Below are positions 50,024 through 61,190 of a DNA stretch of 64,000 nt, piece after piece (positions within the stretch are counted from its first letter, which is position 1; every line of letters starts with the position of its first letter). The DNA is from Rhizophagus irregularis. Its lineage: Eukaryota; Glomeromycota; Glomeromycetes; Glomerales; Glomeraceae. The position numbers and the translations under genes are program-made. The DNA is taken from positions 3,288,501-3,352,500 of the forward strand of contig NC_089453.1 of NCBI RefSeq assembly GCF_026210795.1. Direction: 5' to 3'. The notes below the pieces were generated by a model, which searched no databases, was not told where the DNA came from, and was given only the letters and a program-made list of their open reading frames with translations.

Positions 50024-50505
50024 AACTACCCCAGTGGCACCGACAAAAATTTAGCGATCACGTGACCAATTTTGTCGATCTTTCCCAAAAATGGTAAGCA
50101 GATTTAACGAAAAAATTTATTGTTATTATTTTTTTTGAATAAAGCTTACTACAGACATTTTCTAATTTTAAAATTCGTACACTATACCTAAATTTGCTTG
50201 ATCTGCAAGTTTACATAGGCAATAAAGGTAGGTTTTGAATACAGAAATTTGTAAAATTAATTATTTACGAATTATTATATAAAAAGTCAAAAATTTATAT
50301 TTAAAATGTATTTTTATCGTCTAGGTAAATTTGTAGAGCGTTCAAAAATACACATACCATGTAAGTTTAAAAAATTTATGGCATTTATATTGTGTTTTAT
50401 TCTTATTTTTTTATTTTTTCGTTAAATCTGCTTACCATTTTTGGGAATGATCTACAAAATTGATCACGTGATCGCTAAATTTTTGTCGGTGCCACTGGGG
50501 TAGTT
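50024..50505. mobile_element. 482-bp Mutator-like MITE with ~95-bp inverted ends
   Basis: The ends AACTACCCCAGTGGCACCGA / TCGGTGCCACTGGGGTAGTT extend, with few changes, about 95 bp inward through GATCACGTGA and AATGGTAAGCAGATTTAACG. An exact 9-bp duplication, TATGAGGCG, flanks it (50,015-50,023 and 50,506-50,514). Long inverted ends and a 9-bp duplication are typical of Mutator-like elements. It has no coding capacity. It lies 127 bp upstream of the kinase start, so it may form part of that gene's upstream region. Confidence 0.92.
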
Positions 50506-50631
50506 TATGAGGCGTAAAATACTACGCCTCAAGGTCACAAGGGCACAACATGAGTTTGATCAACAATTTGCATTTCACTAATTTATCTCGGAGTAACGAA
50601 CTTAAAAATAATTATTTCTTTCTTTCTCATT

Positions 50632-52916
50632 ATGTTCACTCTTCGATATGAGTTAATTTATGCAACAAAAAATAGAGCAACAACGTTAACAGATACTAAT
50701 ATTTATAATGATATACACAAACAATTTGAATTTAAAAAACAAACAGTCCTTGCTGATAAAATTCTTACAAATGATGAAAAAACTTATGCAATAAGATTAT
50801 TAGTTGAAAATTATGATCGAAATAAAGTTAGAAATAATTCAGGAACAAAAAGAATTTGTGAAAATTGTAACCAAGAATGTTTAGCCACATTATATTGTGA
50901 ATATTGTGTTCGAAATTATTTACAAGAAAATTTTCCAAATTGGACATCCGGGAATGATGATATTGATAATTTAATACAGAAATGTCAAATGGAATCTCTT
51001 GGACCAGAGAATATAGTTGAATGGATCCCATATAGTAATTTAGAAAATATTAAATATTTAACAAAAGGTGGATTCTCAGAAATTTATACAGCAGATTGGA
51101 TTAATGGAAAGTATAAAGAATGGGATTCTGAAAAAAAACAATTAAAAAGATTTGGAAATTTCAAAGTAATATTAAAAAAATTAGAAAATGTTGAAAGTGC
51201 AAATCAAAGTTGGTTTGAAGAGGTTTGTATAATTATATTCTAAATTTATTGCATGAAATTATGCACACTTTGTATTAATATAAGCATTTTTACAAATTAT
51301 TGTTTTTTAGGCTAAATCACATTTAACTATAAGTAATAAATGGGCAGATGTTGTTCGATGTTATGGTTTAACACAAGATCCATCAAATGGAAATTATATG
51401 CTTGTAATGATGAAAATGGATATAGATTTAAGAAAATATTTACAACAAAATCATAATCAACTTACATGGAAAAAAAGAATTAATATTACTTATGAAATAA
51501 TCAATGCAATTCTTTTTATTCATAAAGAGAAAGCAATTCATAGAGATTTACATTCTGGAAATATATTATTTTCACAATATAATAATTCTTGGTGTGTTAG
51601 TGATCTTGGATTTTGTGGGCCTGCTGATAAATCTTCAACAAGTATATATGGAAATCTTCCTTACATAGCACCCGAAGTTATTGTTGGAAGAGAATATACT
51701 TTTGCATCTGATATTTATAGTATTGCAATTCTTATGTGGGAAATTTCATCTGGACAACCACCATTTATAAATTATGAACATGAAAATGATATTGTAATGA
51801 ATATTATTAACGGTATAAGACCAAAAATTGTGCCAGGAACTCCATTAGAATATAAAAATTTAATGAAAGAATGTTGGGATGCTGATCCATTAAAAAGACC
51901 TGACGCTAATACACTTTGGGAAAGAATGCAAAGATTTAATTTAGATTATCAAAATATGTCTGATGAATTATTCAAATCAGAAATGGATAATTTAGAAATG
52001 AATAAAGCAGAAGAAAATTATACGAGTAGCAGATTATTTACAAGTAAAATTCACAACTTTGGAAATCTACCTGAACCAAGAAATGCAACAGAAGGTATAA
52101 GTGTATAATATTTATTAATGAATGTATTTATTTTAAAATATATTATTAATATTATCTTTTTTTTGAATTTATATTATAATAGAAGAACAAGAAGGTATAA
52201 CCATATAAATAATGATTTCTACAATTTTTTATAATAATGCAGTTTTTAAAATACTTAATACTTTAATTTACTACTTATAGTGTTTCATAGTAAATTGTAT
52301 GATTTTAACATTCCTAACAATAGTAAGTAATTATTAACATTACAGCGTTGGATTATTACATAATGAAGTTTAATAATTGTTATTTATTTTAGTTAATAAT
52401 TTTAATAAATCAAATAAGCGAAATAGCAAATCATCAAAAGTAATTTCTATTTTTAGAGGTAATGTATTTTAATTATTGCCAAATCGAGATTGATTTATAT
52501 ATTAAATCTAATATCTTAATTTTTAGATAGTAATAAAAAATTATCTAAATTATTTAAAAAGTTGCAAATAAAATCAAATAGTAAGTAAATAACTAACAAA
52601 ATAAAATCATCCATTTTATCAAATTTATTTATTAAATGCGACTTTATTTAAAATTTAGATGATGAAAAGGTAATAACTCAACAACATGTCGATGGTAGGT
52701 GAAAATTTTACGTAATAACAAACAATTTTTATACTATTTTAAGTATGTTTATTTTCTTATAGATGAAGACGAAGTATATAATAATCCAAATCTTCATTCG
52801 GAAGAACAAGATGAACTGGAAATTCCTGATGGTAAGTTCTTAAATAAATTAAATTTCTTTTTAAAGCAAATAATTAATTAATAATTTTTTATTTTTTAAC
52901 TTTAGATGGATTTTGA
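50632..52916 (+). CDS. protein kinase (TKL-like) with Cys-pair head and mini-exon tail
   Basis: Eight exons: 50632-51222, 51311-52094, 52183-52194, 52393-52458, 52527-52580, 52659-52694, 52763-52831, 52906-52916. Total 1,623 nt, 540 aa, with all phases matching. Residues 76-92 hold two Cys pairs (CENC, CEYC). The kinase domain has a Gly loop GGFSEIY (146-152), a likely ATP-binding Lys in VILKKL (182 or 183), HRDLHSGNIL (274-283), DLG in place of DFG (295-297), APE (317-319) and SDIYS (329-333). It ends near residue 410 with the KECWDADPLKRPDA motif. The catalytic residues are present, so it should be active. The tail is acidic and basic by turns and is spread over tiny exons, ending EIPDDGF. 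The type is greatly expanded in Rhizophagus; substrates are unknown. If the third exon is not spliced in, translation stops after EGISV. Confidence 0.88.
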
Positions 52917-53584
52917 ATCATTTATTAATGTTTTGTTATATTTTAAATTATTATCAATTATTTATTTATCTATCTATTTATTTATTTTGGGTTATTTAAA
53001 CACTAAGGCTAGAGTAGTAAATGTTTTACAAAATTCTTAGTTTGTAATTTAAATAATTTTAATAAATTTATTCAAATTAGTAAATGTATTTACTATCGTA
53101 TATTGATTTAAAATTAAGTAACTTAACGTAAATTTATGTCATAAACCACGATAGATTATTCCATTCGTTATACATGAATTTATTAAAACAAGTTCTTTAA
53201 CCTCATGAAAGTATGACAAGAAGCGACGTAAATATTGTGCACACGTTCTTTATTTATAATAAATAATTTAGATTGTACAATAACAACTTGTTTAAACTTA
53301 TAAGTTTCTTAATAATTTAACGTATAATCAATATTTATAAGTTAGTTAACATCAAAATAAAATTATAATCCTTAGTTATTTGATGGTATGCAAAATAATT
53401 CACATAACAAGTATCGAAACATTTTTTTTATGAAAATCACATCTAAACTAACAATTTTTAACGCGGTTTTTTACATCGGTGAAACATTGTCGATCAACAT
53501 AATGGTCGTACACCGGAATTTATATAAATATGTATTCTATTTGTTTATTTCCCCCCCCCCTATTTTTTTTTTTTTCAAAGAAAA
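52917..53584. other. intergenic; upstream region of the intact F-box gene
   Basis: No gene. The final 110 bases (from GGTGAAACATTGTCGATCAA at about 53,480) match the same region before 29,523. A run of ten C, rare in this A+T-rich sequence, is followed by a T run directly before the F-box start (53,550-53,575). Confidence 0.6.
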
Positions 53585-55039
53585 ATGTCCAAACTTAATA
53601 AAGATATTCTTTTCTTAATATTTGAGGAATTACGAGATAATCCAAAATTCCTCTTTTCATGCTTAATGGTTAATAGAGTTTGGTGTGAAACCATGATTCC
53701 AATTTTATGGAGGAACCCCTGGCACTATTCTATTAATTATTATAATAAAAATTCTTTATATTATATTCTTACTTCTTACTTGTCCAATGATATTAAAGAA
53801 TTCTTCACAAAGAAAAAATTCAACATTCCAGGTCAATCACTTGCATTTGATTATTTGTCTTTCTGTAGGAGCATTAATATAGAAATTATAGATGTTATAA
53901 TTTCCATTGGATCATTAGAATATAATCGATTTCTTTTACAAGAGGAAATTTATAGTTTCTTGATGAAGAAATGTCCAGAAATAAAGTATTTAAATATATG
54001 TGGCACCTATGATATACTACACTTTCCAGAAGCAAAGTTCCGCCTTGAATCACTTTGTGAATTAACGTGTCACACATTGATTAATCCCAAGTATTTTTAC
54101 AGATTAGCACATATCTGTCAACAAATACAAAGAATCATCATTATTAATAAAAACTTAAAAGCTAATCCTGGAACTACTAGATTAATCGAATTTCAAAAAA
54201 ATTTGAAATATTTTGAATGGGTAGATGAATTTGAAGTAGAAAATGACATGTATTATTGGGAAATGTTGGAAGATCCTTATACAGAAATTTTTAATGCATT
54301 AAAGAAGCATGTAAATACTCTTAATCATTTTCAGTTTGATAATTCATTAGATAATTACCATGATGATGGTGATTATACATTTCTACAAGACGCACTCCTA
54401 GGACTTCATAATATAAAAATATTGAAAATCAGTTCTCCTCTATTGTCAAATAATGATGATTTTAATAAAAAATTGGAAATGATGGCTTATCGTAACCTTG
54501 AGTTTATAGAAATAGATTTTATATATATTTACCAAGTTAATTACATAATTAAAAATAGCTTATTTCTTAGAGAATTAAGGATCAATCATTTTTGCGTAGA
54601 AAAAGATTCTTTTATTGATGATTCTCTTAATTTTATTCGTACAATTTATGAAAATTGTTTTTTAATTGAATATTTAACAATTCCTATGTTTCCATTATTG
54701 GAAAATTACTTTATTGAATTTGAAATATTACTTAAAAAATGTCAGAATTTACGATCTTTATATTTTAAAGAAAAATATGAAAAGGGGAAAGATTTAGAAT
54801 ATGGGGATTACTTATCAAATGTGTTAATTAAAGAAGCATCAACAAATCTAAGAAAAATAGGGATTCCTCATGGTATTAGGTTTTCTTTAGAAACTTTAGA
54901 GGCATTCTTTGAAAAATGGAAAGGACGACAAGCAATTTCCATTCATTTATTTGAGTATTATATTTATCAAACTGATTCATATATGAAACTGGTCGATAAA
55001 TATAAGATTGAAGGAGTAATTAAAGATATAAACATATAG
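53585..55039 (+). CDS. F-box/LRR-like protein, intact (484 aa)
   Basis: A single-exon frame. Residues about 1-45 form an F-box (MSKLNKDILFLIFEEL, LMVNRVWCETMIPILWRNPW). The rest has irregular Leu-rich repeats such as LRLESLCELT-like, IKYLNICGTYD and NLRSLYFKEKY, and ends KYKIEGVIKDINI. It would be the substrate-binding part of an SCF ubiquitin ligase. It is the close relative of the broken copy at 29,523-31,001 (same orientation and length, conserved upstream block); the two copies lie on either side of the 17.4-kb transposon. F-box genes of this form are numerous in arbuscular mycorrhizal fungi. Confidence 0.88.
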   Translation: MSKLNKDILFLIFEELRDNPKFLFSCLMVNRVWCETMIPILWRNPWHYSINYYNKNSLYYILTSYLSNDIKEFFTKKKFNIPGQSLAFDYLSFCRSINIEIIDVIISIGSLEYNRFLLQEEIYSFLMKKCPEIKYLNICGTYDILHFPEAKFRLESLCELTCHTLINPKYFYRLAHICQQIQRIIIINKNLKANPGTTRLIEFQKNLKYFEWVDEFEVENDMYYWEMLEDPYTEIFNALKKHVNTLNHFQFDNSLDNYHDDGDYTFLQDALLGLHNIKILKISSPLLSNNDDFNKKLEMMAYRNLEFIEIDFIYIYQVNYIIKNSLFLRELRINHFCVEKDSFIDDSLNFIRTIYENCFLIEYLTIPMFPLLENYFIEFEILLKKCQNLRSLYFKEKYEKGKDLEYGDYLSNVLIKEASTNLRKIGIPHGIRFSLETLEAFFEKWKGRQAISIHLFEYYIYQTDSYMKLVDKYKIEGVIKDINI

Positions 55040-57052
55040 ATAATTCAATTGTATTATTGAGGGAATTACTACTCATTTTAAATAAAGACTACAAATTTCG
55101 CGATAATCGAATAAATCTCAGTTTCTATTCTTATGAATAATATATTTTTTTAATATTCTAGTCCTTTTTTATATTGACTTATCATACTAAGGCTGATAAG
55201 TATAAATTGATCGCTTATCGATTACAGTAAATAAGGTTAATGCGGAAAATGTTTTCAATAAACGTTTTTTTATATTATTTTATTGTAGGGAATCGGTTAT
55301 ATTATATTATGAATATATCCCTTAATTACTGTTTAACTAGATTAGGTTGATATGCGGCGTCTTCGTCGCTGCCTTTTTCCATATAAAAAAAGAAGAAATA
55401 AAACGCTTGTAAGTGTTTCATTAAAAAAAATGGTTTAAAAAAAAAATGCTCAAGTTCCCACCTTCAAACTCATCTAGAAAAAAATTCCTGAGTCAAGTAG
55501 TATTTTAGCCGACTATCCAAAATCCCACATCCTGTTTCTTCTTATCTTTGTTTCATAATCTTTTCAAAAACTTCTTGATATTTCCTGTGAATATAAGGGT
55601 TAGGTGACTAGGATATATATCTAAGGCTAAGTAGTAAAGCTGATTTTTCACCAAATCCCCATGTGTCTAGACTGTCTAAAAAAGAAAGTTCAAACTGTTA
55701 ATAAATATTTCGTTACTGTAAAAATAAAAAAAAAATAAGGAAACCTAATAACCTACCCACTAAATTCCAACACGCTTAAAGGCCAAAATGAGACAAACTC
55801 TAAAAAAAATGAATTAGTACTAAAGACGAAAAAAATAAATTAAAACCCCCAAATTTACTTACAATTTCATAAGAGATCGCTAAAACTAAAATGTACCTAT
55901 CTATAATTTTTTCACGTTAAGAAAAGTGGTTAATTTAGGTAAAAGTGAAGGATGAAAAGAGGAAGAGAGGAATAAAAAGAGAGGGAGAGAACAAAAAAAG
56001 GAAAAAGGAAAAAATGGGAGAGGAAAGGAAAATAAAAGACAGGTAAAAGGGGAAGAACGAAAAAAAAAGAAAAAGAAAAAGAAAGAGAGGGGGGGAAAAT
56101 GAAAGAAAAGTTTTGTTAAAAAAAAAAAAGTTAGATCAAACATTAGTATTAAATCACGTGATACGCGTGATACATAATTTCGAATCCTGAATGTAAAATA
56201 AAATTTCTATTTTTGTGCAAAAAATTAAAATTAATGGTTAATTTCCATTTTTTTGCACCACTTACACATGAAACTGTGCTGCTTAAAAATGAAATATATG
56301 AACAAAATTCGGTTATATGCATACGTGTTAAATGAATATATTCTTTACAAAGAAGTCTTACATCAATTTTTTATAATATAATCCATTATCCGCAGCGGCA
56401 TGTACATTATAATTGTAACTCATAAAAAATTTTCTTATTATAGTATACAGTATTTCAGCGCATGGACAAAATTATCCTTTATACATTAATCAAAAAAAAA
56501 GAGGAAACCATTGAATTTGAGTTAATAACATTTAGAGTTTCATTTATAATTTTGATGGTATGTTTTTCTTCAACTACCATAGGATATATTTTCCAATTAC
56601 AATTGGGATACGTCTTTTGTGGGGCTAATCGTAGGAATATCAGCAAAGTAGTAATGGAATCGACATTAGTGATATTGGAAAATCAACTGGAAATTTAAGA
56701 ATAACTGGGAAAATAAATCTATTTTAGAAAAATTCTTCGCCTTTGCGTGGTTTTCTGAATATTCATTTGGTGCTGACCTTCTCAATGATAAATCTTAAAA
56801 TTTGATGCAAGAATTATACTTCATTTATTTAAAATATTACTCACGCATTTGATTCATAATTTTTTAAAAAATTATTATATCGCTTTTAAATATTTATGTA
56901 CCGTATTATTTGCAATAATGTTCAGAACATTCGACCAACTTAAATCAATGATTCTTATGTATTTTAGTATCTTTATTAGAGTTTTTAAGAGCTAAATAGT
57001 AAAATAGAGGAAGCTACCAATTATTCTACTATAGCTTATAAATAAATAATAT
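55040..57052. other. intergenic with a long polypurine tract
   Basis: No gene is convincing. A plus-strand frame at 56,462-56,698 (78 codons, hydrophobic middle) has no recognisable motif. A G/A-only tract with few interruptions spans about 55,938-56,133. A TCACGTGA palindrome followed by a GATACGCGTGATAC segment lies at 56,152-56,172. Confidence 0.5.
55938..56133. repeat. polypurine tract
   Basis: About 195 bases of almost only G and A on the plus strand, including GAGAGGGGGGGAAAATGAAAG. A minus-strand open frame across it (Phe, Ser, Pro, Leu only) is a by-product. Confidence 0.85.
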
Positions 57053-57694
57053 TTAATTCACAAAATCATCAACCTTACTTTCATCGTCAATATCTATAGT
57101 ACCTCTTAATTGTATTGAATTAGATACTTCCAGTCGATTAATTGAGAGCCACAAACTATTGAAACAATAAAGTTAATAAAGTTAATAATTATTTAAGTAA
57201 AAATAAAATTTTTAAATAAAATATAAAATACCTTCATTATTGACATATGAAGTAATAATGGGGTTTTGGTAATACATTGCCAAATATAAACGCTCTACTA
57301 GTATATACAGCATCAGAATTCTTTTCATACGAAGTTGAGATGTTTGGTATTTTCTTATCAACTTCTTCAAATGCTGCTTTAATTTCTTTTCTTTTATAAC
57401 CAAATTTTTCTACTTTACCATAACTACTACCTCCAATAGAAACATCCCAAAAATCAAATATATTTCTTAATTCTTTGGTTGTTGGTCTTTCATTTGGATT
57501 AGCATCCATGCATTTATAAGCTAATTTCTTATAAAATTCAGGAGTTCCTTTTCCAAATTCTGGTCTGAGTCCATTACATATGGCTAATGTTAAACTTAAA
57601 TCATGTTTTTTATTGTAAAAAGGTGGTTTTCCTGATGATAATTCAGCCATAAGTTATGGCTGAATTAGCCCATAACTACACCTACACTATATAT
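57053..57694 (-). pseudogene. truncated kinase fragment
   Basis: Minus-strand remains of the end of a protein kinase. It begins with SDIYSVGVVM at about 57,694, is cut by a stop-bearing 22-23-bp insertion at about 57,645-57,672, and resumes AELSSGKPPFYNKKHDLSLT, with ANPNERPTTKELRNIFDFWD as the last kinase motif. A tail with YTSRAFIFGNVLPKP follows, then a decayed last exon with LEVSNSIQLRGTIDIDDESK (57,053-57,130). The Gly loop, HRD and DFG parts are absent, so it cannot be active. It is the same family as the kinase at 50,632 (shared SSGQPPF/SSGKPPF and the Thr-Ser-Arg tail motif). Confidence 0.85.
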
Positions 57695-57699
57695 ATCGG

Positions 57700-58916
57700 A
57701 TGATTATGTAATCTCTAATTCTTGAAATTCCGATGTCATTGTCACAATGATCATTATTACGCAGTACGCAGTTCCGAAGTTCATTGTATCATTTGATCTA
57801 CAATTCCTTTGTCACAATCACTTCCCCTTTGTGATAATCATGTCGATCTTATTACCATTGTTCACAATCACAGTGATCTACAAATTCCATTCATTGGTTC
57901 CTAAATTTGATATTCTAATTTTCAAAGGTCACAGTTTAACGTCATTTGCGGACGTAATTACTCCTGTAAATTTGCGTCGAAAAAAAATTTGAACAGTAAA
58001 AATAAATATCAATTTTTTTTCTTCAGATTTATGATCTTTCACAAATTGTGCATTTGTATTGGTTATTAACACGTGATTATGATCGAGAAAACGGCAATTT
58101 ATTTTTAATTGTTTGATCGGTGTGGCTTAGAAATTTTATAAACGACCAAAAAGGTATTCAAAGAAAAGAGTTCTTATATTTCTCGTATACCAAAATTTTT
58201 AAATATCATTTTTATACGTTTTTTTTATAGGCTTTACATATATTTAATTAACAAAATAATCTTTAGAACAAAAATAATCACAATAATGTCATGGTTTATT
58301 TCTTTCATATGATTGATTTTTTTAGTCCATGCACTTTGATATATAAATCTGTACAGTATGATGAGCCAAAAATATTATTAAATTTGAAATGCTGCATAAA
58401 ATCGAATCATCACACTTTTGGTGTCGTACATTCTGTAAAACTACTGTTTTTTATTCTAAAAAAAAAGAATGATCTAAAAATAGCTTTTTTATAATCGCAA
58501 TAAACTGAATAGAATTATCACCACTAAAAGAAGGTAAATTAATTAAGTTTAAGTTCGTATAATTGTATAAAGATCTGAATGTGTATATTATTTTTGTGTG
58601 ATAAATGTTGCTTTTTTTCCTATTAAGATATAAATTATACAATAATGAAAATAAATTATTAACTGTTAAATAAATTAAATTTGGTATCAGGTTATTTATA
58701 CTTAAACTAGAGGCCTCCAGTCTGACCTGAATTTAAATATATGACTTGGCTTGGTTTGAACCTGCTAGTATTACTTTTTTGTGAATATAATTTGATTATA
58801 TTTATCTCGATTTAAACCGATTGACCGGTTACAATTAGTAAATTTGTTTTGTTGGCATTTTTCTTTTATTATATTTCTTTGCTTAAAATTAAGCAAACAA
58901 CTGACCTAGGTTCAGG
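57700..58916. other. gene-free stretch
   Basis: No gene. A repeated CACAATCACTTCC / CACAATGATCATT theme occurs at about 57,740-57,900. Open frames of 60-80 codons here are A+T-rich by-products. Confidence 0.4.
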
Positions 58917-60292
58917 CAGCACTAAAGCTTTTGACCGGATGTTGAATTCATTTGCAATAATAATATTTTTTAACTGACCAGGTGATAAATTTGTAACAAA
59001 AGCTTCAAAATTGATATTACTGATAAATTTGTTTAATTTTGCGATATAGATTTTTTAAAAATTGTGTAACAATAATATAAAAAACTGAATTTTCATTATC
59101 ATCTGAAAGTTTAAAATGTAATACAAATTGTAACAAATTGGATAGCTTGAGTTTTAATGAGTAATAAATATTGTTAACAAATATCTTATGCAACCGGTAT
59201 GTAAGAATGAAATAATGAAAATGAATATATTATAATTTAATCATTGGTCAATTAAAAGGCCATTTTTTATAATTTGTAATGAAGAAAAAATATTTTTTAA
59301 AAACAAGATCGGCCAGTTAATCTAAGATTTATTTATAAGAAAAACACTTGTTTATTAAAAATTATTTAAAAAGCATTTTTAAAAAAAAAGTTCAAAAGAA
59401 TCAGCCGTTTTTTTTTTAAAAAAAAAAATACATAAAATAAAAAAGCTTATTTTTAATTGTAAAAACATTTTTATTATAAAGTATTAAAGGCTATAATTTG
59501 CGTAATTAACACCAGCATGTTACAATGATCCGAATTTTGACGATAGTGTTGTAACTGAAATTGAAATTTGACTGAATTTAAAATTCAGATACGGGAATTT
59601 CTGGGAAAGCCGATTGAAATTTAAATTCAGATATGATCTTCAATAAATTTCAGTTAAATTGGGATTTCAGATACGAGGTTAACTGAAATTAAAATGTCTA
59701 AATTTCAAATTCAGATACAATTGGAATTTCAAATACAAAGTTGTCTGAAATTAAAATATCTGAATTTCAAATTCAGATAAAATTGGAATTTCAGATACAG
59801 GGTTAACTGAAATTAAAATGTCTGAATTTCAAATTCAGATAAAATTGGAATTTCAATTACAGGGTTATCTGAAATTAAGATGTCTGAATTTTAATTTCAG
59901 ATAAAATTCCAATGTCTGAATTTAAAATTCAGTCAACTTTTCCAGAAATTCCCATATCTGAATTTTAAATTCAGTTAAATTTCAATTTCAGTCACAACAA
60001 GTGTAATAGGCCCATCTCGGTTGGTCAATTCGAGCAAATCAAACAATAGAAAATTCTAATTATAAAAGCATTAGTAATAATTTTATATTGAAGAAAAATT
60101 TTGTTATCATTATTTTTTGATGTCCAGTCCCGTGGTGTAAAAATTTATTATTAAATCCACAATTATGTAATTATAATTGTAAAATAAAAAAAAAGTTTAT
60201 TTGGTTAAATATAGCGATATTTAAAGGTATTTATTTATAATTATACCTTCCAAAAATAATCATTATAAAACATTCTAAACCATATAGCTCAA
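58917..60292. repeat. dispersed repeat, copy 2 (with nested foldback)
   Basis: Matches the two outer blocks of 18,623-20,791 but lacks the 1.2-kb middle. Its own interior is interrupted by a 453-bp foldback element (59,547-59,999). Same orientation as copy 1. Confidence 0.82.
59547..59999. mobile_element. 453-bp foldback element built of AATTCAGAT palindromes
   Basis: Inverted ends of about 60 bp: TGTTGTAACTGAAATTGAAA against TGTTGTGACTGAAATTGAAA, then ACTGAATTTAAAATTCAGAT and GGGAATTTCTGG. The core repeats TCTGAATTTCAAATTCAGAT with AAATTGGAATTTCAGATAC spacers several times. The site without it is visible in the other repeat copy (GATAGT-AATAGG at about 20,509). The flanking AG dinucleotide gives at most a 2-bp duplication, so the class is uncertain. 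Confidence 0.85.
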
Positions 60293-60901
60293 CCTACATC
60301 TATTTCTATTTAAAAAAGCATAACGATAAAATCAAAACATAAGAAACTTCTAATTTTTAATTTAATTCTTTAAAAATTATTACCGGTGGTGACACATTCA
60401 CGTCTAATTAGCCTTCTCTAGTCAACATATGTAATTAAACCTTATCATTAAAACATTATTAATTATTTTTTTTTTAACTTCTCATGCAATACCGCGGCAC
60501 TGCAGCTAATAATAGACAACTGTTAATACTAGTAATGTTAATCAGAGAATAAGATGCATAAAATACTTTAAACTGGTTTGTTTTCGTTACCTTACATACT
60601 AATACATACTAAAATTTACAATTTTGACTATTTAATCAAAACTTTCTGTCAATTATGATTATACAATATGTTTATAATATGAAATTATGTGATACTAAAA
60701 TACAAGAAGCTATTGTTAAGGAACATTTAACGAGTCAACTGCAGACGATCTGCAGAAAATGGGAATCTGGCGTGGCGTAAAATAAAGTAAAAAATCGTGA
60801 AAAAATATTGTAAAAAACAAACTATTGAAACTTTAGATAAATATTATGTATTAATATATGTTGGTATTGAATGGGTTCACATAAAGAGCATTATTTAAGG
60901 A

Positions 60902-61093
60902 ATGAAAATCGGGTATCAGTTGACTCACGGATCACTAATTAAACTATTACGAACACATTTTAGCAACATTCACGAATTTGACACGGAAGCTTTAAAAAAG
61001 TGTACCATACAAATTGGAAATTTTAGAAAACCAATTTGCGCTAAAATCTTTATTATTAATCTTAACAATGTCACTATAGAAGAAATTGTTTAG
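60902..61093 (+). CDS. small hypothetical ORF (63 aa)
   Basis: A 63-codon frame, with LIKLLRTHFSNIHEFDTEAL and FRKPICAKIFIINLNNVTIE. Its composition is more protein-like than most short frames here. No family is recognised; it may be a decayed piece of a longer gene. Confidence 0.25.
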   Translation: MKIGYQLTHGSLIKLLRTHFSNIHEFDTEALKKCTIQIGNFRKPICAKIFIINLNNVTIEEIV

Positions 61094-61171
61094 AGATGAT
61101 TTAGTATTCTATACATTTTTTTTTTGTCAATAATTTTAATGTTTGAATTATTTAGTTAAAACTAACTGTAG

Positions 61172-61190
61172 CCTGTTGCGTTGCAACAGG
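61172..61190. repeat. short perfect hairpin
   Basis: CCTGTTGC-GTT-GCAACAGG, 8-bp arms. It lies about 80 bp after the small ORF. It could act in termination or be an element remnant, but no test is possible from sequence alone. Confidence 0.5.

Noticed and set aside
55901-56143. Minus-strand Phe/Ser-rich 80-aa frame
   Set aside because: A read-through of a polypurine tract.
56462-56698. 78-aa plus-strand frame
   Set aside because: It has a hydrophobic middle but no motif, no related sequence in the window and no clear context; chance or decay is more likely.
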